Below are positions 1 through 6,203 of a stretch of DNA of 8,340 nt, piece after piece. The notes beneath the pieces were generated by a model that was given only the letters and a program-made list of their open reading frames with translations, was not told where the DNA came from and ran no database searches. Source of the DNA: an uncultured Collinsella sp. (GTDB lineage Bacteria > Actinomycetota > Coriobacteriia > Coriobacteriales > Coriobacteriaceae); NCBI GenBank assembly GCA_902476475.1, contig CABSDO010000086.1, forward strand, positions 1-8,340, written 5' to 3'. Positions within the stretch are counted from its first letter, which is position 1, and each line of letters starts with the position of its first letter. Position numbers and translations under genes: made by a program.

Positions 1-651
1 CACGAACAGATCATGCTCGATGCCATCATTGGCCAGGATCCGCTCGATGCCGAGACCTGGGATATCAACGGTGGCTGGACGACGCGCGAGCAGCTCAACG
101 ACATGGAATTTGAGGCATACGAGGAGCTCGTGCGATGGATGGCCGCGCTGCCGCTCTACGCGGTGGCCGAGACCGAGGAGCGCCCGTATCTGCTGGTACA
201 TGCTGGAATCGAGATGAAGGCGGCGCGCGCATTTTTGCTTGAGCATGGCGTCGATTGTGCCGATGGCGTTGGAGCGGTGGGTGCCGATCGCGAGCTGCTG
301 CAGCAGATGCTCGCGGTGCAGTCGGCCGATGACCTGCTGTGGATTCGTCACGGCTATTGGGATGCGCCGACCGGGCTGCTTTCTGCCGAGGGCAAGGGTC
401 CGGTCGTGGTGAGCGGTCACACGCCAACGGTGTCGCTTGGGCGCTATTGCGAGGTTGGCGGCCTGGCGGGGCTCGATGAGGAGTCGGGCCGCGGGCAGAT
501 TGTGCGCCTGGGTGGCGAGGATACCGCCGGCGTGCCCGATCGCATCGATATCGACTGCGCCGCCGCCACCGGCTCCGAGTTCGGCCGCGTCGGTATCCTG
601 CGGCTCGATGATGGGGCGGAGTTCTACGCGAACATCAACCCGGGCGAATAA
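1..651 (+). CDS. PPP-family metallophosphoesterase (serine/threonine protein phosphatase-like), 5' partial
   Basis: The frame is open from base 1, so the gene begins before the window; 216 residues are visible. The first residues, HEQI, fit the end of the PPP signature GNHE, so the N-terminal GDxHG and GDxVDRG metal motifs lie upstream. Visible family marks are NGGWTT (residues 23-28 of the fragment), LVHAGI (a metal-binding His), a WIRHGYWD stretch and VVSGHTPT (a second metal-binding His). Enzymes of this family use two metal ions to hydrolyse phosphoprotein esters, and some relatives hydrolyse diadenosine tetraphosphate; which substrate applies cannot be told here. The end is the TAA at 649-651. 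The gene converges on the flippase gene, with no strong intrinsic terminator immediately after it; a weak 6-bp stem (GAAGGG 677-682 with CCCTTC 699-704) has no U-tract. The family is fairly sure, the substrate unknown. Confidence 0.82.
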   Translation, partial: HEQIMLDAIIGQDPLDAETWDINGGWTTREQLNDMEFEAYEELVRWMAALPLYAVAETEERPYLLVHAGIEMKAARAFLLEHGVDCADGVGAVGADRELLQQMLAVQSADDLLWIRHGYWDAPTGLLSAEGKGPVVVSGHTPTVSLGRYCEVGGLAGLDEESGRGQIVRLGGEDTAGVPDRIDIDCAAATGSEFGRVGILRLDDGAEFYANINPGE

Positions 652-965
652 CGGGTGCAAGGGGTAGCTAATTTGGGAAGGGTTTTTGACTACTTTTGCC
701 CTTCTGCCCGCTAATTGATTTCTCTGGGACGGGGATTAAATAATCATTTGGCTGCCCGCTGGCTAAGTGAGTAGACTTTTTTGGAAATGCCGAGCACCCA
801 ACATATTTGCCTCAATAAAACCGCAGGTCACAGACTTGTGCTCTGTCGGTGTGGTCAGGGATTCGGTAAAAATCTACTCACTTAGTTTTACGTGATGCAT
901 ATTGTCTTCAACGAGGCTCCAGCCGGGGCGATTCCATCGCAAATTCCGGTGACCGGGGCAGCTAA
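652..965. other. Convergent intergenic region with small repeats, no gene seen
   Basis: No credible coding frame is visible. Apart from the inverted-repeat element at 763-885, the stretch contains a weak stem at 677-704, a GCGAT-TCC-ATCGC hairpin at 928-940, and an odd palindrome CCGGT-G-ACCGG at 946-956. A 13-bp direct repeat (GGGGyAGCTAATT, one difference) occurs at 661-673 and 955-967; the second copy runs into the stop codon of the flippase gene. A further GCTAATT lies at 710-716. The stretch is visibly more A/T-rich between about 710 and 905 than the flanking genes. Confidence 0.5.
763..885. repeat. 123-bp element with 18-bp terminal inverted repeats and an internal hairpin
   Basis: The left end at 763-780 begins CTAAGTGAGTAGA; the right end at 868-885 is its reverse complement at 17 of 18 positions (only 776/872 disagree). 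Inside, bases 820-850 form an imperfect hairpin: ACCG 820-823 with CGGT 847-850, CAG 824-826 with CTG 843-845, CACA 829-832 with TGTG 837-840, loop GACT. The right arm is followed by TTTTA, so on the plus strand it could end phosphatase transcripts. It encodes nothing visible. It may be a MITE-like non-autonomous mobile element, a dispersed intergenic repeat or a structured RNA; I cannot tell which from one copy. Confidence 0.7.
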
Positions 966-2540
966 TTAGGCGCCGTAGGGGTTGCGGTCGCGCTCGATGC
1001 GTTGGCGGATGTGGGCGTATTCGATAATCAGCAGCACCAGGAGTAGGGCCATGATGGCTAGGTAGCTCACCACGGCGCCCATCAGACCCAGCAGGTTGAT
1101 TAGGATCACCGGCAGCACTACGCTTACGGCGAAGCAGATCAGGTAGATTTTGGTGACGTCGCCGGCATGGCGCAGCACCGTGATGATGGCGTAGAGAAAG
1201 TCGATGGCCGCGGTGACGCCGCCGGCGACAACCATCAGCAGTGCCAGCGTGCGGTAGCGCTCAAAATTGAGGCCGTACATGAAGCTCATGAGGGGAATAC
1301 CGGGACCTGCCATAAATGCGGCGCACACGCTGGTGATGACCACGATCAGTGCCATAACGGCAACAATAATCAGGTCAAAGCGACGACGCTTGCGAGGATT
1401 AGCCCAAATGCTCGACAAACGCAGGAGCTGCGGTTTATAGATAAATCCAATGCTCAACAAAATGGCCTGCGCCGGAAAGAACAGGGCATTAAAGTACAGC
1501 TGATACTTGTAGGCCAGCGTGCCCTCCATCACAAACTTGGGCATGCTCTCGATGAGGTTGAACAGGAACAGCGCGCCAAAGAGCGGGGCGCACTGGATAA
1601 ACAGGTGACCAGCCTCGCGCAGACTCATACGGCGCGATTTTTCGGTTTCGAGCAGGGCGAGCGGCGCGGTGACCAGCACGAGCGAGGCGATCGCGGCGAT
1701 GCCCATGGCCATGGCGGCGATGGGCATGCTGCGCGTGAGGAACAGTGCCACGCTAAAGACCGCGATGACGCCGACGGATCGTAGCGTTTGGCTCATGCCG
1801 GCCAGGTAGAGTTTGTCGGCCTGCTGCAGGCGGCCCTCGTACACGTCGGCAATGCCGTCGATCACCTTATACAGGTAGACGCCCAGGCCGATTGTGGCCA
1901 TCTGCGCATCGTAGCCGCGGGCGCTGCTGTATACCAGGCCGCATGCCAGCGCGAGCGCTCCGCAGATCCAGCGGTTGAGCTGGTAAGAGGCAAAGGACGT
2001 CTTTTCGTCGATGTCCGAGACCTGGAAATTGCGCACGCCGTAGTTGCACGCGATCATGATGAGCGTGCCGGTGACAAAGGCGATGGAGAACTTACCGGCT
2101 TCCTCGGCGCCCACGAGCTGTGTGGACACGATGGTGAGCAACGGAAACGCCATGCCCCACACGGCGGTGCCCAGGGTATTCCAAAGGTAGTCGCGACGGG
2201 TGGCGTGATCTTCGTACTCGGCTTCTTGCGTGGAGAAGCCGCCGCCGTAGACGGCTCCGAGCAGGCGGTTCCACCAGGCATTGACCATGCGGTGGATGGG
2301 GCCGGGCTGGCGATTGCGCTCGCGGCGACGGCGTGTGGCCTGGCTGCTGTCGGGACCGCCGGCGTTACGCTGGCTTAGCTCTTGGATTCGTGCGAGCTCC
2401 TCGGCGGTGTGCGATGCGGGGAACAGGCCGTTCTCGATGCGTCCGCCCTGCCCGTGCGCCCCGTCCGATACGGTGGGGTCGGCGACGCCATTGCGGCGGG
2501 CGATGGCGCGGCGAATGCTATCGATGGGCGTGATGCTCAA
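966..2540 (-). CDS. MOP-superfamily (Wzx/polysaccharide-biosynthesis type) membrane flippase
   Basis: The 524-residue product has about twelve hydrophobic spans between residues 121 and 508, a typical count for MOP-superfamily exporters that flip lipid-linked polysaccharide units across the membrane. The first ~115 residues are hydrophilic, with a very basic patch (RRRRER at 70-75), and probably form a disordered cytoplasmic extension. TTG at 2540-2538 is chosen as start because AGAAAGGA (plus-strand positions 2555-2548) lies six bases upstream and a TATACT -10 box lies just before that. The frame stays open up to 2831, but this 97-residue extension would run through the -10 box and the 27-bp repeats. 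A second possible start is Met85. The stop is TAA at 968-966. The substrate is unknown, and no glycosyltransferase is in view to suggest a pathway. The membrane-exporter call is good; the exact subfamily is less sure. Confidence 0.75.
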   Translation of the reverse strand: MSITPIDSIRRAIARRNGVADPTVSDGAHGQGGRIENGLFPASHTAEELARIQELSQRNAGGPDSSQATRRRRERNRQPGPIHRMVNAWWNRLLGAVYGGGFSTQEAEYEDHATRRDYLWNTLGTAVWGMAFPLLTIVSTQLVGAEEAGKFSIAFVTGTLIMIACNYGVRNFQVSDIDEKTSFASYQLNRWICGALALACGLVYSSARGYDAQMATIGLGVYLYKVIDGIADVYEGRLQQADKLYLAGMSQTLRSVGVIAVFSVALFLTRSMPIAAMAMGIAAIASLVLVTAPLALLETEKSRRMSLREAGHLFIQCAPLFGALFLFNLIESMPKFVMEGTLAYKYQLYFNALFFPAQAILLSIGFIYKPQLLRLSSIWANPRKRRRFDLIIVAVMALIVVITSVCAAFMAGPGIPLMSFMYGLNFERYRTLALLMVVAGGVTAAIDFLYAIITVLRHAGDVTKIYLICFAVSVVLPVILINLLGLMGAVVSYLAIMALLLVLLIIEYAHIRQRIERDRNPYGA

Positions 2541-2568
2541 AGCGGAGTCCTTTCTATTGCTGCGCTCT

Positions 2569-2574
2569 AGTATA
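2569..2574 (-). promoter_or_regulatory. Candidate -10 box of the flippase gene
   Basis: Read on the minus strand this is TATACT, five of six matches to TATAAT. It lies 28 bases before the TTG start, leaving room for the AGAAAGGA ribosome-binding site. No good -35 hexamer is found at 16-18 bases, so the promoter is weak or activator-dependent if real. Confidence 0.45.
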
Positions 2575-2599
2575 GACGCGACGGTGTTCGTTCGTGTTT

Positions 2600-2616
2600 T
2601 TGAACAGGTTGTTCGA
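2600..2616. promoter_or_regulatory. Imperfect dyad TTGAACA-GGT-TGTTCGA upstream of the flippase gene
   Basis: Seven-base arms match at six positions around a three-base centre. It lies just upstream of the flippase -10 box, where a repressor or activator could act. It resembles the Gram-positive SOS box (GAAC-N4-GTTC), but the spacing is five, not four, so LexA binding is not claimed. The TTGAACAGG half recurs inverted at 2726-2734. Confidence 0.3.
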
Positions 2617-2642
2617 TAATTTCGGCGGCGCCATTCAGTAGA

Positions 2643-2750
2643 CGGCATTTGGGGACGTTCCTTATGTGCCGGCACTTTGGGAACGTCCCTAAGTGCCGGC
2701 ATCCGGGGTCGCTCCTTGGTTGTTGCCTGTTCAAGAGTGTCCCTAACGAC
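2643..2750. repeat. Four decayed 27-bp tandem units, alternating types, with nested palindromes
   Basis: Units are 2643-2669 (A), 2670-2696 (B), 2697-2723 (C) and 2724-2750 (D). By eye A and B agree at about 20 of 27 bases, A and C at 19, B and D at 15; GTCCCTAA recurs exactly 54 bases apart in B and D (2685 and 2739). GGGACGTTCC (2652-2661) and GGAACGTCCC (2680-2689) are perfect reverse complements, and a perfect palindrome GTGCCGGCAC (2666-2675) sits centrally between them. The array can therefore fold into a strong cruciform or hairpin. It lies in the divergent gap between flippase and pckA. It is probably a dispersed intergenic repeat; its effect on either promoter is unknown. Confidence 0.65.
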
Positions 2751-2802
2751 TAGGCCGCTTGCGTGCGATTTTTGACCGTTGGGCGGGCGCTTCGCCGTTG
2801 CC

Positions 2803-2818
2803 GCAAAAACGTTTTTGC
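2803..2818. promoter_or_regulatory. Perfect 16-bp palindrome, candidate LacI/GalR-type operator for pckA
   Basis: GCAAAAACGTTTTTGC is a perfect dyad centred on CG, 74 bases before the pckA start. LacI-family repressors (PurR, CcpA and relatives) bind dyads with a central CG, and pckA is under carbon-source control in many bacteria, so this is a plausible operator. No regulator gene for it is present in the window, and a chance palindrome in an A/T run cannot be excluded. Confidence 0.45.
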
Positions 2819-2835
2819 ATATCGGGTACAACGGG

Positions 2836-2851
2836 CTTTACGTGAGTAAAG
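2836..2851. promoter_or_regulatory. Second dyad CTTTAC-GTGA-GTAAAG before pckA
   Basis: Six-base perfect arms surround a four-base centre, 41 bases before the pckA ATG. It would lie near the transcription start or in the 5' untranslated region, either as a protein-binding site or as a small RNA hairpin. A convincing -10/-35 pair for pckA was not found; TTGACC at 2772-2777 and TTGCAT at 2815-2820 lack good partners. Confidence 0.35.
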
Positions 2852-2892
2852 TGCGCGCCTCGTCCACGTGTCGCGCTTTTAAAGGAGGCCCC

Positions 2893-4563
2893 ATGCCAGG
2901 TGTTACCCCTGCAGAAGTTCTGTCCAACTTTGGCATTACGCTGGTCGAAGATCCTGCCGAGAACCAGCCCCGCCTGCTGGTCGACCTGCCGGCAGCCGAG
3001 CTCGTCGAGCACGCCATCCGTCGCAACGAAGGTCGTATGGCCTCCAACGGCGCGCTGGTGATCGAGACGGGGGAGCGCACTGGCCGCTCGCCTAATGACC
3101 GCTTTATCGTTGACACCCCCGATGTTCACGACAAGATTGCCTGGGGTGCCGTCAACCGCCCGCTGTCTGTCGAGAGCTACGAGGCCATCAAGGCCGGCAT
3201 CGTCGACTATCTCAACGAGCGCGATGTGTTCGTCACCCGCGGCATGGCCGGCGCCGACCGCAACCACACGCGTCGACTGCTCGTTGCCTGCGAGCGTGCC
3301 AGCCAGGCACTCTTTATTAAGCAGATGCTCGCTCGCCCGCTCGCCCGCGAAATCGCGCGCACCGGTGAGCCGGACTTCTGCGTGCTCGCCGCGCCGGGCT
3401 ACCAGTGCGATCCCGCCATCAAGGGCCTCAACTCCAGCGCCGCCGTGGTCATTAACTTCCAGGAGCGCGTGATTCTGGTCGCCGGCACCGGCTACTCCGG
3501 CGAGATCAAAAAGTCCATTTTCAGCGTCATGAATTACCTGCTGCCCGTCGAGGACGACGTGCTGCCCATGCATTGCTCGGCCAGTATGGACCCCGTCACG
3601 CATGAGACCGCCGTGTTCTTTGGCCTCTCCGGCACCGGCAAGACCACGCTTTCGGCCAACCCCACGCGCCTGCTGATCGGCGACGACGAGCACGGTTGGT
3701 CCGACATGGGCATCTTCAACATCGAAGGTGGCTGCTACGCCAAATGCGAGGGCCTGGACGCGTTCCACGAGCCCGAGATCTTCAACGCTGTCCGCTTTGG
3801 CGCGATCTGCGAAAACGTGGTGCTCGACGAGAACCGCAAGCCCAACTACGACGACATCTCGATCACGCACAACACGCGCGTGGCATACCCTGTGGAGCAC
3901 ATTCCCAACGCGTGGACCAAGGGCATGGGCACCACTCCAAGCGTCGTGCTCTTCCTGACCTGCGATGCCTTTGGCGTGCTGCCGCCCATCTCGCGCCTGA
4001 CGGCCGACGCCGCCATGTATCACTTTGTGACGGGCTTTACGGCCAAGATCCCCGGCACCGAGGTCGGCGTCACCGAGCCCACGCCCACGTTCTCTTCGCT
4101 GTTCGGCGAGCCGTTTATGCCGCTCGACCCCATGGTCTACGCTAAGATGCTCGGCGAGCGCATCGCCGACGGCCGCACCCGCGTCTACCTGGTCAACACC
4201 GGCTGGATTGGCGGCGGCTACGGCGTGGGCCATCGCATCGAGCTGGCCTACACGCGCTCACTGGTCGCTCGCGCCCTCGACGGTACCATCGAGGACAGCG
4301 AGTTTGTGCACGACGATATCTTTAATGTCGACATTCCCACTACGTGCCACGGTGTGCCCGACGGCATCCTGGTGCCGCGCCAGTACTGGCAGAGCACCGC
4401 GCGCTACGACGAGGCAGCGCATAACCTGGCGGTGATGTTCGAGGAGAACTTCGAGAAGAAGTACTCGCACCTGCCCGAGTCCGTCAAAGCCGCCGGCCCG
4501 CACGCCCAGGTGTCCGCCGAGGCCCGTCATCGCGGCCGCGGCCTGCTGGGACTCCGTCACTAG
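2893..4563 (+). CDS. pckA: Phosphoenolpyruvate carboxykinase (ATP)
   Basis: The 556-residue cytosolic enzyme interconverts oxaloacetate plus ATP with PEP, CO2 and ADP. Motifs are in the expected order: RTGRSPNDRF (62-71, substrate-binding Arg), TGYSGEIKKS (199-208), the P-loop GLSGTGKTT (244-252), the metal-binding DDEHGW (264-269), FLTCDAFGVLPP (354-365) and the region 377-410 typical of the ATP-dependent class. ATG 2893 is chosen because AAAGGAGG (2881-2888) lies four bases before it; the frame is open further upstream, but through the operator-like dyads. The last ~20 residues (from about 535) are rich in Ala, Gly, Arg and His and extend past the usual end of about 540 residues. In fermenting gut bacteria the enzyme often runs in the carboxylating direction towards oxaloacetate and succinate; that would be inference here. 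It is a single-gene unit with a terminator 20 bases downstream. Confidence 0.97.
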   Translation: MPGVTPAEVLSNFGITLVEDPAENQPRLLVDLPAAELVEHAIRRNEGRMASNGALVIETGERTGRSPNDRFIVDTPDVHDKIAWGAVNRPLSVESYEAIKAGIVDYLNERDVFVTRGMAGADRNHTRRLLVACERASQALFIKQMLARPLAREIARTGEPDFCVLAAPGYQCDPAIKGLNSSAAVVINFQERVILVAGTGYSGEIKKSIFSVMNYLLPVEDDVLPMHCSASMDPVTHETAVFFGLSGTGKTTLSANPTRLLIGDDEHGWSDMGIFNIEGGCYAKCEGLDAFHEPEIFNAVRFGAICENVVLDENRKPNYDDISITHNTRVAYPVEHIPNAWTKGMGTTPSVVLFLTCDAFGVLPPISRLTADAAMYHFVTGFTAKIPGTEVGVTEPTPTFSSLFGEPFMPLDPMVYAKMLGERIADGRTRVYLVNTGWIGGGYGVGHRIELAYTRSLVARALDGTIEDSEFVHDDIFNVDIPTTCHGVPDGILVPRQYWQSTARYDEAAHNLAVMFEENFEKKYSHLPESVKAAGPHAQVSAEARHRGRGLLGLRH

Positions 4564-4582
4564 CGTCGCCGCGAGTCCATAT

Positions 4583-4619
4583 CCACCACAAAGGGGACAG
4601 ACACCGTTGTGGTGGTTTT
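4583..4619 (+). terminator. Rho-independent terminator of pckA (33-bp repeat, copy 1)
   Basis: CCACCACAA (4583-4591) pairs with TTGTGGTGG (4607-4615), nine base pairs with a 15-base loop, followed by TTTT. It is copy 1 of the dispersed 33-bp repeat and differs from copy 3 at two of 33 positions, one of which shortens the stem. Confidence 0.8.
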
Positions 4620-4646
4620 GCTCGCGCGGATGACTCGGGTTACAAT
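4618..4646 (+). promoter_or_regulatory. Sigma-70-type promoter of the B3/B4 gene leader
   Basis: TTGCTC (4618-4623) and TACAAT (4641-4646) are separated by 17 bases, the ideal spacing. The -35 overlaps the last base or two of the pckA terminator tail. A start near 4653 would give a leader of about 137 bases before the ATG, which contains the hairpins listed next. Confidence 0.6.
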
Positions 4647-4660
4647 ACGCCTGACATATC

Positions 4661-4760
4661 GCCCCCTTCTCCGGATGGGGGCAGCGTAAGCGCTCTTGTG
4701 GCGGCACCGTAGGACTTTGAAGGTGGCCGCTGTGAGGGCGCTTTTTGTTTAGGCGCCCTC
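4661..4760 (+). ncRNA. Candidate attenuator/riboswitch leader of the B3/B4 gene
   Basis: Three structures are visible. First, GCCCCC (4661-4666) pairs with GGGGGC (4677-4682). Second, 4689-4708 pairs with 4722-4742 as a continuous 20-bp stem with one bulged G and five G-U pairs, loop 4709-4721, followed by TTTTTGTTT: a terminator-like hairpin inside the leader. Third, GAGGGCGC (4734-4741) can instead pair with GCGCCCTC (4753-4760), which would break the terminator. A small AGCG/CGCT hairpin (4683-4694) also competes with its left arm. Mutually exclusive folds between promoter and ATG are the hallmark of transcription attenuation. The ligand or sensor is unknown and no known riboswitch consensus was recognised. 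Alternatively the first ~95 bases are a free small RNA. Confidence 0.5.
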
Positions 4761-4789
4761 GCTCGGCGCGCACAATGAAGGGAGAGCGT

Positions 4790-5509
4790 ATGAAGAGCTT
4801 TATTGCCGAGAATTCGTTTTGGGAGCTGTTTCCACAGGCGGCTATCGGCGTTGTGGTCGTAAAGGGCATGAAGCCCGCGGCGCAGATTTCCCAGGAGGAC
4901 GTGGACGCGATTGCCGCGTTGCTCGACCGTGCCAATATCGATGCGGAGCGTCACCTGACGAGTGATACCATCAGCGAGAATGCGCCGGTTAAGGCATGGC
5001 GCGAGGCGTATCGCCTGTTCAAGACCAAGAAGGGCGCGCGTTGCTCAGTTGAGAACCTGCTCAAGCGCGTGCTCAAAGGCAAGCCGGTCGGCCACATCAC
5101 GCCGGCGGTGGATATCTACAACACGATTTCGTTGACTTATGCGCTGCCCGTTGGCGGTGAGGATTTGCATGCTATTGAGGGCAATCTGCGCCTGGCGGTG
5201 ACCGACGGCGGCGACGCGTTCTTGCCACTTGGCGAGGAGGCGGATGATCCGACGCTGCCTGGCGAGCTCGCCTACATCGATGATGCGGGCGCCGTGTGCC
5301 GTTGCTGGAACTGGCGCGATGGCGTTCGCACGGCGCTGTCCGACGATTCGGCGGACGCATTTCTGGCGATTGAGTGCGTGGAGCCCGAGCGGATGGGGGA
5401 TTGCCAGGCCGCGATCGATCGCTTGGCCGAGCTGCTTGAGCGCTATCTGGGAGCGACGGTTGTCGTTAAGACGCTTGTGACCCGCGACAATCCCTGCGTG
5501 GAGCTGTAG
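4790..5509 (+). CDS. Stand-alone B3/B4 tRNA-binding domain protein
   Basis: The 239-residue protein resembles the B3/B4 domain of the phenylalanyl-tRNA synthetase beta chain without the rest of the synthetase. The mark is the stretch 105-125 (PAVDIYNTISLTYALPVGG, then EDL), the conserved xVDxxNxxSLxxxxPxGxxDL pattern of the family. In PheRS this domain hydrolyses mischarged Tyr-tRNA(Phe). Free-standing forms are widespread but their substrate is not settled, so editing of a mischarged tRNA is only a possibility. ATG 4790 is chosen because GGGAG (4780-4784) lies five bases upstream; an in-frame ATG at 4775 and a TTG at 4745 have no good ribosome-binding site. It is a single-gene unit between terminator copies 1 and 2, preceded by the attenuator-like leader. 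No signal peptide or membrane span is seen. Confidence 0.82.
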   Translation: MKSFIAENSFWELFPQAAIGVVVVKGMKPAAQISQEDVDAIAALLDRANIDAERHLTSDTISENAPVKAWREAYRLFKTKKGARCSVENLLKRVLKGKPVGHITPAVDIYNTISLTYALPVGGEDLHAIEGNLRLAVTDGGDAFLPLGEEADDPTLPGELAYIDDAGAVCRCWNWRDGVRTALSDDSADAFLAIECVEPERMGDCQAAIDRLAELLERYLGATVVVKTLVTRDNPCVEL

Positions 5510-5535
5510 CGGCGCCTAGAACCTATTGATGCCCC

Positions 5536-5576
5536 AAACCACCACAAAGGTGCCGGTCCTCTTTGTGGTGGTTTTT
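5536..5576 (+). terminator. Rho-independent terminator of the B3/B4 gene (33-bp repeat, copy 2)
   Basis: AAACCACCACAAAG (5536-5549) pairs perfectly with CTTTGTGGTGGTTT (5561-5574), 14 base pairs with an 11-base loop, and the right arm runs into TTTTT. The A-run on the left would let it also work on the other strand. The 33-bp core (5539-5571) is in the opposite orientation to copy 1. Confidence 0.88.
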
Positions 5577-5623
5577 ATGTTGATGGGTTAACAAATGGGA
5601 TGTTTGGGTATGGGTGTTGCCCT

Positions 5624-5655
5624 ATGCGGCTAAGATGTTTACCCGTTAGCATCAT
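5624..5655. promoter_or_regulatory. Candidate autoregulatory operator of the MarR-type gene
   Basis: ATGnnGCTAA (5624-5633) and TTAGCnnCAT (5646-5655) form an interrupted dyad with eight of ten arm positions paired and a 12-base centre. It ends 23 bases before the marR start. MarR proteins are dimers that commonly bind dyads in their own promoter. A TAAGAT (5631-5636) inside it could be the -10 box, without a clear -35. Confidence 0.4.
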
Positions 5656-5678
5656 GTAAGCGAAAGGCGGTCGTCACC

Positions 5679-6128
5679 ATGCAGTGGAACGACGAGACAC
5701 GTTTTGAGGACTTTGTCGGACTGATCAGCGGCCTCTACAAGGAGATTCAGCGTATCAAGACGTCCGAAGGTGCAAGGCTGGGCCTCAAAGGCTCCGACGT
5801 CATGTGCCTGTACTATCTTGAGCGCAGCAAGGACGGCCTGACTGGCGCCGACCTCGCCCGCATGGCCGGCGTTACCCGAGCCGCCGTTTCGCGCACACTG
5901 GCACATCTGGAGGAGGGCGGCTACGTCGAGGTCGATGACTCGGGTGATGCGGCCGTCAAGTACCGTGCCCCGGTGCGCCTGACTGCCCTGGGCGGCGAGA
6001 GCATGAGCGAGGCCGATCGCATCATTCGTGAAGTGCTCGACACCACCGGTAAGGCCATGGGCGTGGAGCAGCGCGAGCAGATGTATGCGTCGCTGCGTAC
6101 GATTCTCAACACCTTGCGCGATATCTAA
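5679..6128 (+). CDS. MarR-family winged helix-turn-helix transcriptional regulator
   Basis: 149 residues is the usual MarR length. The DNA-binding region is at about 54-85 (LTGADLARMAGVTRAAVSRT with LAHLEEGGYV following), then a beta wing with acidic tip (DDSGD, 86-90) and the conserved RLTALG (100-105). Flanking N- and C-terminal helices provide the dimer interface. MarR proteins usually repress or occasionally activate nearby genes and respond to small phenolic, lipid or oxidant signals. ATG 5679 is preceded by AAAGGCGG (5663-5670). The gene is isolated by the terminator before it, but no terminator separates it from degV 119 bases downstream, so read-through is possible. The ligand is not evident from the sequence. 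Confidence 0.9.
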   Translation: MQWNDETRFEDFVGLISGLYKEIQRIKTSEGARLGLKGSDVMCLYYLERSKDGLTGADLARMAGVTRAAVSRTLAHLEEGGYVEVDDSGDAAVKYRAPVRLTALGGESMSEADRIIREVLDTTGKAMGVEQREQMYASLRTILNTLRDI

Positions 6129-6203
6129 GGCCGCCAAGGCATTTGCTTCCAATTAACAACTGCATAGTCCCGTTTGAGCGCGTATACCGTGCCGGGGCAT
6201 TGC

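Noticed and set aside
677..704. Terminator after the phosphatase gene
   Set aside because: Only a 6-bp stem with a 16-base loop and no U-tract after it.
2600..2616. LexA/SOS box upstream of the flippase gene
   Set aside because: The GAAC and GTTC halves are separated by five bases instead of four, and the gene is not an SOS type.
2743..4233. Long open frame antisense to pckA (496 codons)
   Set aside because: It has no family resemblance, has the composition of a mirror of G/C-biased codons, and lies opposite an unmistakable pckA.
4675..4712. Tiny leader peptides (ATG GGG GCA GCG TAA at 4675; GTG GCG GCA CCG TAG at 4698)
   Set aside because: Neither has a ribosome-binding site, and neither has the run of regulatory codons expected of a peptide attenuator.
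4653..4760. T-box leader for the B3/B4 gene
   Set aside because: GGCGGCACCGTA (4700s) loosely resembles the T-box core, but the strictly conserved UGG bulge is not in place, there is no Stem I, and the leader is too short.
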